Shown: positions 24,618 through 33,221 of the stretch, piece after piece
Layout: each line of letters begins with the position of its first letter
Position numbering within the stretch: position 1 is the first letter of the stretch
Source: Pseudomonas sp. Q11
Lineage (GTDB): Bacteria > Pseudomonadota > Gammaproteobacteria > Pseudomonadales > Pseudomonadaceae
Direction: 5' to 3'
Assembly: GCF_024494355.1 (NCBI RefSeq)
Contig: NZ_JAKNQY010000002.1
Coordinates: forward strand, 329,304-369,954
Length of the DNA stretch: 40,651 nt
The notes under the pieces: model-generated
What the model was told of the DNA's origin: nothing
Seen by the model: the letters and a program-made list of their open reading frames with translations, nothing else
Database searches by the model: none
Translations under genes and position numbers: made by a program

Positions 24618-27443
24618 ATGGAAGAACTTCGATCCATTGTTTCCACTGCACGTACACCAGAAGTGTTGGCAGCGCCCTTGTCTGTGGAAGGGGTGGCTGA
24701 TAATGACTCTGAAGGCTATGTGCCCCTTGATATATTGAACTCTGGCACGCGGATAGTTATTCCTCTGTGGGCTGATCCGGGACCTAATGATCAACTTTGG
24801 GTGCTTTGGCTACAAAACGGAGTGGAAACCAAAATAGTCGACCGGCCTTTTCCGACGACCGTTGTGGAACCCTTTATCTATGAACCTTTGACACCTGCTC
24901 AGATGTCATTGGATGGCGTGGCATTTATTTCCTACCGCGTCTGGAAGCGCGGAGGCGGTAATTCTGACGATTCGCCATTACGAAAGTTAACCATCGATCA
25001 CTCTCCGTTGTTAGTACTGGAAGAGCCCCGCTTTCCTCATGTCACGTTATGGGGGTACTTGAATAATCAGACAGTGCCACCTTTGACTGATGGCGTCACC
25101 GTAACGCTACCTCCCGCCGTGGGTGTTGCATTACCGGGTGATCGTCATGAGGTTTATTGGACAGGGTACCGTACATTAAATGGCAGCGGCGACCCTGTGC
25201 AAGGAACGCAGGGTACATGGTCGAAAATATTGGCAGCGGATGATATTAATAATGGATATACATTGGTCGTACCATTTGAAGTTTATGTTCGTCCTCTCAT
25301 TGATAATGATTCGGCAATTGTCTTTAGTCGCCTTTACAGAGGCGCGCGGTTGATTGCTCAGTCAAAAAAAGGATTGGTGAAGATAGACAGGGTCACACCT
25401 GGGGAAAGCAGACCAACCGGTCTGAATGCGCAATCAGTGAATGAAGGAGTCACGGAAATGAGAGCAAAACTTCAACCTCCGAAAATACGTCCGAACGTAA
25501 CAAGATCAGGTGTCGTAACTGTTGATGCTGGAATTAACGATAAGCTGGCTGATGATTCGATTCCTATTAGTGTTCTTGATGCAGGAACGTTAGTTTTTTA
25601 CGCTACAAATCTCGCCGATCCTATGGATAATGATGAGCTGGAAGTTTCTTACACCGTGGTGGGTGGCACGGAACAGACGATCCCTGGGCTTTTTAGGATG
25701 GGGCCAGTCGTAGGGCGTGAAGACCCGTTCGAAATGGAGGTGGACGCGAGTCTATTTCCAGAGGCCCAGATGCCTGCCGAGCCCACGCGTTACGAAGTTC
25801 GTTATAAGTTGTATAAGGGCGGTGGCGGTAACAGTGACGATTCGACGATTGTGGAATTCGCCATTGACCGTACCGCACCGTTCGAGGTTAAAGTTCCTGC
25901 GCGACAGAAAAGAAAACCGTCACCTGATGTCACGATGACCAATCGGCCAGCCAGCCCTGACTTCATTGTTAATGAAGCCTGGATCACGGCAAATCCGAAA
26001 ATGCTTTGCACCGTGCCCGTGAATTATCCGCTGCGCCGACTTGATGATGTTTTAAGGTATTATTTGTACTCGGGTGACATCGTACTAAAGGTTTTTGAGG
26101 CCACCGTGGATGCCACTGGCACATTTGAAGTTGACAGCGCGGAGCTCCGTAATTTACCTAACCTGACGCGGATCTCTCACGCCTATGAGTGGATAGATTT
26201 GCCCGGTAACCTGAGCGCGCGCACGGATCCTAAGCCTTTGTTTGATCTACGGTTGGCACAAGATCCAGACTTACTCGAGCCCAAAGTTCCAAAAACCGAC
26301 CCGAACCGAACGGTTCCCTTATATCTCGACGACTTCGTGACGGGCTCTGCAGCTGTGCTTGCTGTTGTCGAACAGCCGCTGCACGGTATCGACACGGATG
26401 ACATTGAGTTGTTTATTGAGGATGCTTCCGATCCACTGGTTTTCGAGAGTTTTGGTAAAAAACCTCTAGGTACAGCGAATGTTGAGTTCACCCTTGATTA
26501 CGTCAAGTTGGCGAGGCTTTTCGACAATTCGACAAGTCCCAAGGAGGTAAAAGTCTGGTACGAGCACACCCGCCCGGGATCTGCTGCGATTGATAGTCCG
26601 GTGATTTACATATTTTTGGATTTTGTGCATGCGGGCCCCGATTACCCCGAGTTGCCCGATCTGACCAACCCCAGCCTGCCGCTAGTTACAGTGACAGGGG
26701 ATTCTAATACACCTAATGTCATTACTCCTAGCGATAGGAATAGCGCCGGTACCATCAGTGTTCCAGTCTGGTTTGGTTTGCCTGATGTCGTTGGGGGTGA
26801 GCAAGTCGATTTCTATATTGATGGCACACTGGTTGACACGTTTCTACCCTTTGGTGGAGAGACCACGTTTGCGGGGAACGTTACGGCCGCGTTCATCAAG
26901 GCATTGCCAACGGCTACGGTTAAAGCTTATTGGACGATTAGATACGTTGGTAGTAATAACAATATTATTAAGTCGCTTGAACAGGATGTGATAGTTAATG
27001 CTCAACAAGTTGACCTGCCGCCACCCACTATCAGAGTGCGCAGCCGTGACGAAATTTCTTGCTTTGCAATGGACAACGCTACAACGGCTTGGACAATGGC
27101 CATGGGTATCCCTAAAGATACGCATTTGCCACCAGGGAAAAATATTACGGTTCATTTTGTGGGGGTCACGGATATAACGGGCGCAACCGAAGTACCGGGC
27201 ACGGCAGATTCACAGCCCTACGTGATCAAGGCGCCGGAACAGGTAGATATTGCGCAGGTCGGCACCGCTGATAAATTCAAATTGAACCAGCCTTTCAGGG
27301 GGGCAATTGCCTTCGGGAAATATTGGTATGAAACCGATATAAACGGTACTCAGTCATCCGAGGTGGTCATTAAGCCGTTCGATATCATCAACACCAGTTT
27401 TGAGTATTGTGATCGGATGGATGCGCCTGCGCCGACGCCATAA
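24618..27443 (+). CDS. 941-residue protein of immunoglobulin-like repeats, unknown function
   Basis: 941 residues with no signal peptide and no membrane segment. It appears to be a chain of about seven beta-sandwich (immunoglobulin-like) units of 110-140 residues. Repeated features include IPLWADPGPNDQLWVLWLQNG near residue 50, ATNLADPMDNDELEVSYTVVGG and VWFGLPDVVGGEQVDFYIDG later, plus the block GGGNSDDS found twice (about 110-117 and 400-407), each followed by a strand ending in AID or TID. The base composition is clearly more AT-rich than that of the flanking genes (many tta, ata, aat codons), which suggests horizontal gain. The ribosome site is weak. The repeats recall adhesin or surface-layer scaffolds, but without an export signal this is not established. 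The autotransporter downstream is in the same orientation. Confidence 0.75.
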   Translation: MEELRSIVSTARTPEVLAAPLSVEGVADNDSEGYVPLDILNSGTRIVIPLWADPGPNDQLWVLWLQNGVETKIVDRPFPTTVVEPFIYEPLTPAQMSLDGVAFISYRVWKRGGGNSDDSPLRKLTIDHSPLLVLEEPRFPHVTLWGYLNNQTVPPLTDGVTVTLPPAVGVALPGDRHEVYWTGYRTLNGSGDPVQGTQGTWSKILAADDINNGYTLVVPFEVYVRPLIDNDSAIVFSRLYRGARLIAQSKKGLVKIDRVTPGESRPTGLNAQSVNEGVTEMRAKLQPPKIRPNVTRSGVVTVDAGINDKLADDSIPISVLDAGTLVFYATNLADPMDNDELEVSYTVVGGTEQTIPGLFRMGPVVGREDPFEMEVDASLFPEAQMPAEPTRYEVRYKLYKGGGGNSDDSTIVEFAIDRTAPFEVKVPARQKRKPSPDVTMTNRPASPDFIVNEAWITANPKMLCTVPVNYPLRRLDDVLRYYLYSGDIVLKVFEATVDATGTFEVDSAELRNLPNLTRISHAYEWIDLPGNLSARTDPKPLFDLRLAQDPDLLEPKVPKTDPNRTVPLYLDDFVTGSAAVLAVVEQPLHGIDTDDIELFIEDASDPLVFESFGKKPLGTANVEFTLDYVKLARLFDNSTSPKEVKVWYEHTRPGSAAIDSPVIYIFLDFVHAGPDYPELPDLTNPSLPLVTVTGDSNTPNVITPSDRNSAGTISVPVWFGLPDVVGGEQVDFYIDGTLVDTFLPFGGETTFAGNVTAAFIKALPTATVKAYWTIRYVGSNNNIIKSLEQDVIVNAQQVDLPPPTIRVRSRDEISCFAMDNATTAWTMAMGIPKDTHLPPGKNITVHFVGVTDITGATEVPGTADSQPYVIKAPEQVDIAQVGTADKFKLNQPFRGAIAFGKYWYETDINGTQSSEVVIKPFDIINTSFEYCDRMDAPAPTP

Positions 27444-27664
27444 TATTGTTGTTTGAGCAGAGAGTCAGGCCAGGGGTGTGAACGCCTGGCATGATTCACT
27501 GCGGTGGTACTCTTGACTTTTTGTTTCGGAAAAATCTGAGCTCTCTGGAGGATTATTCCTACATTCGTTGTGCTCAGTAATCTTTATTCTGCCGGGCTCT
27601 TTCGGGAGATGGTTTTTTCCAGGAGAAATCATTTAACGGTTATGTCTATTGTCAGGAAAATACA
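27444..27664 (+). promoter_or_regulatory. Intergenic region before the autotransporter
   Basis: 221 bases without a gene. It holds a GCCAGG / CCTGGC inverted repeat (about 27469-27490) without a T-run, a possible -35 TTGACT near 27511, and AGGA nine bases before the autotransporter ATG. The promoter call is weak; the two genes may share a transcript. Confidence 0.3.
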
Positions 27665-30196
27665 ATGTCTCGCATATCAGGTTCAAAGGGTGGAAGGGCA
27701 GGCCGCTATTTGCTCGGCTCAATTTTCTTTGTTTCCTCCCAATCTTTCGCGGCTATTCTCCTGCCGGGGCAGGATGGCACTGTCGACAACACATCCCCTC
27801 TTGAAAACTGGGGTGTGTCGGGGGGGGGGACGCTCACAATCGATAACGGTACAGCACTGACCATTAGTGCCCAAGATGCCAATGTGGTTTTCAACGGCGG
27901 CCAGAGTCAGCGCATTGATGCCACCGCTTCTAACGTGAGCCTCTCGGGCGCAACGGTTAATAGTGCGGCGGGCAGAGGCGGTCTTCAGCTGATAGACAGC
28001 TCCGCCACCATTGATGCCAGCGCTATTACCAGCACCAACAGCATGGGGCTGTTGTTGGGGCGTAATATCAACACCCCAGCCGCCTCCAGCGCCACAGTCA
28101 CTGGCGGAAGCACCATTACCGGTCTCGTCGGCGGCGCAAACGCCACCGGTTTCAGCGTCCTGACGGTCAACGATTCGACCTTGCGTGGCACCGGCGCGAC
28201 CAGTTACGGCGTTCAACTGGAAGGGGCAACGCTTTCGGCGACCGGAAGCACGATCTCCGGTGGGCAGGACGGCCTGCGAATCGGCGCGGACAATACCGGC
28301 GTGATTGCCAGCACGGTGACCTTGGATAATACAGTCGTAACGGGGGATACCGGCTCGGCGATCGTTGTTGGTTCCTTTGGTGCTGCTGGCGCCGTGGCAA
28401 CCATCAATGTACTTAATGGCTCGCAACTGAACGGTGGTAACGGAACATTATTGCAAGCCACCAACAGCTCCACAGCCAACGTCAACGTCGATGCCAGCGC
28501 GCTACGCGGCGATGTCATTGGCGAGACCGGCAGCACAGTCTCGTGGTTGATGCAGAACGCCTCCTCGCTCGAAGGCAATTTGCAAAATGTCACCAGCGTC
28601 AACCTCAACACCAACAGCACGTTGAACGGTAACGTATTGGCCGTTGCGGGTACGGGGGCAGCGGTCAATCTGAATAACGGTTCTGCGATCAACGGCAACG
28701 TGGAGAACGTATTCGACCTTAAGCTGGACAACAACAGCCAGATGACCGGCGACGTCCTCTCGGATGCCAACGGCAGCGTATTGCTCAATAATGGCTCTGT
28801 ACTGACCGGACAAATCACCAATTCGGGCAACCTGAACATCAACAATGCCGCGCAGTGGGTGATGACAGGCGACAGTACCGTGCAACGCCTCGGGATGAGC
28901 AGCGGCGTGGTGCGCATGGGGACGAACGAGCAGTTTCAACAGTTGAACATCGGTGAGCTGTCCGGTAGCGGTACCTTTGTCATGGGCACCGACCTGGGTA
29001 ATGGTGATACGGACTTCCTGAATGTTACCGGTACTGCCAGCGGGCAACATCAGTTGCTGGTCTCCGCGACCGGGACCACGCCAACCAGTGCCGAAGCCGT
29101 CAAAATCGGCAACATTGCCGCTGGTGATGCGAGTTTCTCGCTGGGTGGTCGGGAAACGGTCGATGCCGGTACCTTCGTCTACCGCTTGAAGAAGGATGGG
29201 GAGGGTTTGTACCTTAATCCCGACCGAGACACCGTCAGCCCGTCCACCAATACCGCATTGGCTTTGGCCGGCAGTGCTCGCAGCGTATTGAACGCAGAGA
29301 TGAACATGCTCAACGATCAGATCGGTGATCGGGGATTAAGCGCACGGCCCGATGCGTCAATGCGTTCGGCCAGCGATAACGACATTAAGTTGAGCAACAG
29401 CGTCTGGGTACGTACTTACGGTAATCAATACAGCGTCGACAACGCCTATGGCGATGGCTACTCGCAGAACCAGAATGGGATCACCGGCGGTGCCGATACA
29501 TTGGTGGATATCGGCAATCGCGCATGGGTACTCGGTGGCTTCGTAGGCACCAGCCACACCAACATGGATCTGCGGTACGGTTCCAGCGCAACGGTCGACA
29601 GCGTAAACCTCGGTGTCTACGGCAGTACCTATGACGTCCAGAGCGGTGTATTCGTCAACGTCATGGCCAAGGTCAACCAGTTCAACAATAAAGCCAAGGT
29701 CACCATGAGCGACGGTACACGCTCCAAGGGTGATTACAAGGCATTGGGCGCAAGCGGTTCGGTCGCGGTGGGCAAGCATATTCGCTTGCAAGATAACTAT
29801 TTCATCGAGCCACAGGTGCGAGTCTCGACGGGCGTGACCCAGAGCGATAGCTATCGCCTGGACAACGGCCTTGAAGTCAAAGCCGACACTATGCGTTCTC
29901 TGCAGGGGAACGTGGGCCTTAGGGGCGGACGCGTGATCAGTCTCGAAAATGGCGGCCTGTTGGAGCCGAGTTTGTCGGCGGGCATTAATCATGAGTTCAT
30001 CAAGACCAACGAGGTCAGGATCAACGACGACAGCTTTGATGACGACCGCGCGAGCACAGCGCTTGAGTACGGTGCGGGCCTTAAGTGGACGCCGGCCCAA
30101 CGTAACTGGCAGGTCTCGGGTCAGGTTGGAGGCAGCAAAGGGACAACTGTCAGTCAGGATTGGAATGGTAGCTTGCGGTTGAGTTATTTCTTCTGA
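27665..30196 (+). CDS. Autotransporter (type Va) with pertactin-like passenger and poly-G tract
   Basis: 843 residues. Basic N-terminus and signal sequence (YLLGSIFFVSSQSFA, cleavage about residue 29-30). The passenger (about 30-515) is rich in N, G, S and T with short beta-helix rungs (LNNGSVLTGQITNSGNLNINNAAQW). A helical linker (about 525-560, ALAGSARSVLNAEMNMLNDQIGDRG) leads to an outer-membrane barrel (about 577-843) that starts SVWVRTYGNQYSV and ends with the terminal aromatic SLRLSYFF. The passenger probably acts on the surface; no protease or esterase motif was seen, so adhesion or aggregation is the likely role. Ten consecutive G at 27820-27829 (codons 52-55) make the reading frame unstable; see findings. 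It ends in a strong terminator. Confidence 0.9.
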   Translation: MSRISGSKGGRAGRYLLGSIFFVSSQSFAAILLPGQDGTVDNTSPLENWGVSGGGTLTIDNGTALTISAQDANVVFNGGQSQRIDATASNVSLSGATVNSAAGRGGLQLIDSSATIDASAITSTNSMGLLLGRNINTPAASSATVTGGSTITGLVGGANATGFSVLTVNDSTLRGTGATSYGVQLEGATLSATGSTISGGQDGLRIGADNTGVIASTVTLDNTVVTGDTGSAIVVGSFGAAGAVATINVLNGSQLNGGNGTLLQATNSSTANVNVDASALRGDVIGETGSTVSWLMQNASSLEGNLQNVTSVNLNTNSTLNGNVLAVAGTGAAVNLNNGSAINGNVENVFDLKLDNNSQMTGDVLSDANGSVLLNNGSVLTGQITNSGNLNINNAAQWVMTGDSTVQRLGMSSGVVRMGTNEQFQQLNIGELSGSGTFVMGTDLGNGDTDFLNVTGTASGQHQLLVSATGTTPTSAEAVKIGNIAAGDASFSLGGRETVDAGTFVYRLKKDGEGLYLNPDRDTVSPSTNTALALAGSARSVLNAEMNMLNDQIGDRGLSARPDASMRSASDNDIKLSNSVWVRTYGNQYSVDNAYGDGYSQNQNGITGGADTLVDIGNRAWVLGGFVGTSHTNMDLRYGSSATVDSVNLGVYGSTYDVQSGVFVNVMAKVNQFNNKAKVTMSDGTRSKGDYKALGASGSVAVGKHIRLQDNYFIEPQVRVSTGVTQSDSYRLDNGLEVKADTMRSLQGNVGLRGGRVISLENGGLLEPSLSAGINHEFIKTNEVRINDDSFDDDRASTALEYGAGLKWTPAQRNWQVSGQVGGSKGTTVSQDWNGSLRLSYFF
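27820..27829 (+). repeat. Poly-G tract (10 G) inside the autotransporter gene
   Basis: Run of ten G read in frame as S-G-G-G-T. With nine G the frame would stop at original positions 27858-27860; with eleven G it would stop at 27844-27846. Confidence 0.95.
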
Positions 30197-30221
30197 TTGA
30201 TGAGTTCTGCCTTGAGCGCTG

Positions 30222-30250
30222 TGATGCCCCGACAATGTCGGGGCATTTTT
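30222..30250 (+). terminator. Terminator of the autotransporter gene
   Basis: ATGCCCCGAC / GTCGGGGCAT with a three-base loop followed by TTTTTGT. Confidence 0.92.
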
Positions 30251-30374
30251 GTATTCGGGGTAAAAATTCGTAGAGGTTGTGTGAAATTATGTAAGGGTTT
30301 TGCTCAGCGGCAGATGAGGGCGTATATCCTTGGCCGCTTGACGTTTTCTGCGCCTTGCCCTTTTGGATGCACCC

Positions 30375-31076
30375 ATGCCCAACATCCTCCTTGTCGAAGA
30401 CGACACTGCCCTCTCCGAACTGATCGCCAGCTACCTGGAACGCAACGGCTATCAGGTCAGCGTGCTCAGCCGTGGCGATCATGTGCGGGAACGGGCGCGG
30501 GTCGATCCGCCGGACCTGGTGATCCTCGACCTGATGCTGCCGGGGCTGGACGGCTTGCAGGTCTGCCGCTTGCTGCGGGCCGATTCGGCCACCTTGCCGA
30601 TCCTGATGCTCACCGCCCGGGACGACAGCCACGATCAGGTCCTGGGCTTGGAGATGGGCGCCGACGACTACGTCAGCAAACCCTGTGAACCCCGGGTCTT
30701 GCTGGCGCGGGTGCGGACCTTGTTGCGCCGCAGTAGCCTTACCGAGCCGCAGACGGTCAACGACCGTATTCTCATGGGCAACCTGTGCATCGACCTGTCC
30801 GAGCGCACCGTGACCTGGCGCGGGCAAGCGGTGGAGCTGTCCAGCGGCGAATACAACCTGTTGGTGGTGCTGGCCTGGCATTGCGGTGAGGTATTGAGCC
30901 GCGACCAGATCCTGCAGCGCCTGCGCGGCATCGAATTCAACGGCACCGACCGCTCGGTGGACGTGGCGATTTCCAAGCTGCGGCGCAAGTTCGACGACAA
31001 CGCCGGCGAAGCCCGCAAGATCAAGACGGTGTGGGGCAAGGGTTATCTGTTCAGCCGCTCCGAGTGGGAATGTTGA
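30375..31076 (+). CDS. rstA: OmpR-family response regulator, RstA-like
   Basis: 233 residues from ATG 30375 (MPNILLVEDD); a TTG four codons earlier is less likely. The receiver domain (1-118) has acidic E8, D9 and D10, phospho-acceptor D52 (LVILDLMLPGLDG), a conserved T (LMLTARDD) and K (DDYVSKP). The winged-helix DNA-binding domain (about 130-230) ends in TDRSVDVAISKLRRKFDDN and KIKTVWGKGYLFSRSEWE, closely like E. coli RstA. The stop is four bases before the kinase start, so the two form an operon. In enterics RstAB responds to low magnesium and acid; the signal in Pseudomonas is not known to me. Confidence 0.9.
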   Translation: MPNILLVEDDTALSELIASYLERNGYQVSVLSRGDHVRERARVDPPDLVILDLMLPGLDGLQVCRLLRADSATLPILMLTARDDSHDQVLGLEMGADDYVSKPCEPRVLLARVRTLLRRSSLTEPQTVNDRILMGNLCIDLSERTVTWRGQAVELSSGEYNLLVVLAWHCGEVLSRDQILQRLRGIEFNGTDRSVDVAISKLRRKFDDNAGEARKIKTVWGKGYLFSRSEWEC

Positions 31077-31080
31077 GTCG

Positions 31081-32382
31081 ATGTGGAAGCTGCTGATTCG
31101 CCTTTACCTGGTCACCATCGTGTCCTACAGCGCCGCGATCTACCTGATGCCGGAACTGGTGGTCCGGCTGTTTCATGAGCGTTTCCTGAGCTACAACCTC
31201 GATTACTCCCGTGGCCTGCAAACCTTGATGGTCAGGCAGTTCCATAACGTGCCCAGCGAACAGTGGCCGGCACTGGCGGCACAGATGGACAAGGAGTTCG
31301 AGCCGCTACGCATCGAACTGGCGGCCATCGATGATGAGGGTTTCAGCGCCGACGAGCAGGCGCGTCTCAAGCGCGGCGAGAACGTGGTGCGCCTGGGCGA
31401 ATGGGCCTGGCGAACCCTGGCGGCCGCGCCGCTGGATGAGCGCACGGCGGTCAAGATGATCGTGCCCCCGGACCCGACCGAGGTCAGTTGGCTGTACTGG
31501 AGCATCAACGTGTTGATTGGCGCGACGATGCTGGCCTGCCTGCTGCTTTGGTTGCGGCCGCATTGGCGCGATCTGGAACGACTCAAACGCACCGCTGAAC
31601 GCTTCGGCAAAGGCCATTTGAGCGAACGTACGCAGATTGGCTCCAGCTCGAACATCGGCAGCCTGGCTCACGTGTTCGATACGATGGCCGGCGACATCGA
31701 GCGCTTGCTCAACCAGCAGCGCGATCTGCTCAATGCGGTGTCCCATGAATTACGCACGCCATTGACCCGCCTCGATTTTGGCCTGGCCCTGGCGCTGTCC
31801 GATGACCTGCCGCCGGCCAGTCGCGAGCGGCTGCAAGGGTTGGTGGCGCACATCCGCGAGCTGGATGAGCTGGTGCTGGAGTTGCTGTCTTACAGCCGTC
31901 TGCAGAACCCCGAGCATCTGCCCGAACGAGTGGAGGTGGCGCTGGACGAGTTCATCGACAGTATCCTGGGCAGTGTCGACGAGGACCTGGCGGCGCCGGA
32001 CGTGGTGATTGATGTGCTGCTGCACGGTGCGCTGGAGCGTTTCGTGCTGGACCCGCGCTTGACGGCCCGGGCGTTGCAGAACTTGTTGCGCAATGCCATG
32101 CGCTATTGCGAAAAGCGCATCCAGGTCGGCGTGCTGGTCGGCGTCGAGGGCTGTGAGATCTGGGTCGACGACGACGGTATCGGTATTCCCGACAGCGAGC
32201 GCGAGCGGGTGTTCGAGCCGTTCTACCGTTTGGACCGCAGCCGCGACCGCGCCACGGGCGGCTTTGGCCTGGGCCTGGCCATCAGCCGTCGAGCCCTGCA
32301 AGCCCAGGGCGGCGCGCTGACGGTCGAGGCTTCGCCGCTGGGCGGTGCGCGGTTGCGCTTGTGGTTGCCAACAGCGGGCTGA
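31081..32382 (+). CDS. rstB: Sensor histidine kinase, RstB-like
   Basis: 433 residues. First membrane helix at about 5-23, periplasmic sensor of about 115 residues, second helix at about 138-160 (LYWSINVLIGATMLACLLLWL), HAMP (HWRDLERLKRTAERFGKGHLSERT), then the dimerisation domain with phospho-acceptor H222 in NAVSHELRTPLTRLDFGLAL. The ATPase part has the N box NLLRNAMRYC, G1 DDDGIGIP, F box FEPFYRLD and G2 GFGLGLAISRRA. It partners the RstA-like regulator directly upstream. Its last 101 bases overlap the pncA reading frame on the other strand. Confidence 0.92.
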   Translation: MWKLLIRLYLVTIVSYSAAIYLMPELVVRLFHERFLSYNLDYSRGLQTLMVRQFHNVPSEQWPALAAQMDKEFEPLRIELAAIDDEGFSADEQARLKRGENVVRLGEWAWRTLAAAPLDERTAVKMIVPPDPTEVSWLYWSINVLIGATMLACLLLWLRPHWRDLERLKRTAERFGKGHLSERTQIGSSSNIGSLAHVFDTMAGDIERLLNQQRDLLNAVSHELRTPLTRLDFGLALALSDDLPPASRERLQGLVAHIRELDELVLELLSYSRLQNPEHLPERVEVALDEFIDSILGSVDEDLAAPDVVIDVLLHGALERFVLDPRLTARALQNLLRNAMRYCEKRIQVGVLVGVEGCEIWVDDDGIGIPDSERERVFEPFYRLDRSRDRATGGFGLGLAISRRALQAQGGALTVEASPLGGARLRLWLPTAG

Positions 32383-33034
32383 TGCGGTTTGAGGCCGGGG
32401 CGAGGGGGCAGACGTCTAGCGCGCTCGATTCAATCAGCGCCACACCCGCTTGCTGCATCCGCCGGATTGCCGCCTCCATCGAACCGTCGATATCAATGCC
32501 CCGACAGGCGTCGAGCACCACAAGTGCATTGAACCCCGCCGCCCGGGCATCCAGCGCCGAGAACATCACGCAGAAATCCAGCGCAAGCCCCACCATGTAC
32601 ACCGTGTCGATGCCGCGCTCCTTGAGGTAGCCCGTCAACCCGGTGGGTGTCTGGCGGTCGGCTTCCATGAAGGCCGAATAGCTGTCGATGTCCGGGTTGC
32701 AGCCCTTGCGAATGATCAGTTGCGCGTGGGGCAGGTCCAGGGCCGGGTGCAGCGCGGCGCCTGGGGTGCCCTGTATGCAGTGGTCGGGCCACAGTTTCTG
32801 TTCGCCATAGGGCAGTTGAATAAGGTCGAACGGTTTTTTGTCCGGATGGCTGGAGGCAAACGAAGCATGCCCGGCCGGGTGCCAGTCCTGGGCGAGGATG
32901 ACGTGCCTGAATGAACGGCCCAGGCGGTTGATCAATGGCACGATTTCGTCACCTCCCGGTACGGCCAGTTGGCCTCCCGGAATGAAGTCGTTCTGAACGT
33001 CTATTACCACTAACGCGGTGGTTGGGGCGGTCAT
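32282..33034 (-). CDS. pncA: Nicotinamidase (isochorismatase-fold hydrolase)
   Basis: 250 residues from ATG 33034 (MTAPTTALVVIDVQNDF), with AGGAG upstream; a longer upstream frame is rejected. It hydrolyses nicotinamide to nicotinate for NAD salvage. Catalytic triad D12, K110 (IIRKGCNPDIDSYSAF) and C155 (GLALDFCVMFSALDA); metal ligands D50 and H52 (AQDWHPAGHASF) and H85 (WPDHCIQGT). The family normally ends near residue 208 (IESSALDV). Here the frame continues for about 42 proline-, alanine- and arginine-rich residues that are antisense to the rstB 3' end, so the tail may be a late extension. Confidence 0.92.
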   Translation of the reverse strand: MTAPTTALVVIDVQNDFIPGGQLAVPGGDEIVPLINRLGRSFRHVILAQDWHPAGHASFASSHPDKKPFDLIQLPYGEQKLWPDHCIQGTPGAALHPALDLPHAQLIIRKGCNPDIDSYSAFMEADRQTPTGLTGYLKERGIDTVYMVGLALDFCVMFSALDARAAGFNALVVLDACRGIDIDGSMEAAIRRMQQAGVALIESSALDVCPLAPASNRISPLLATTSATAHRPAAKPRPSARRPGLAGLDG

Positions 33035-33221
33035 GGATGGGGCTCCTGAAAAAAGACCCTCACAGCTTAGCCGAACGGAAGAAGATGTCTTTCGTCGCAA
33101 ATATTCAAGGACTGATGGCTTTTTGATATTTGGTCGGTACGCCCGTACCACAATTGAGTACAATCGCCGACTTTCAACCGGGCATGGAAGCAGTTCGGCT
33201 TTCCAGTCACGAGAAAAACCC

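Noticed and set aside
27570..27860. 96-codon frame starting at a GTG upstream of the autotransporter
   Set aside because: It overlaps the autotransporter signal peptide in another frame and stops just after the poly-G tract; it serves only to show where a slipped frame would end.
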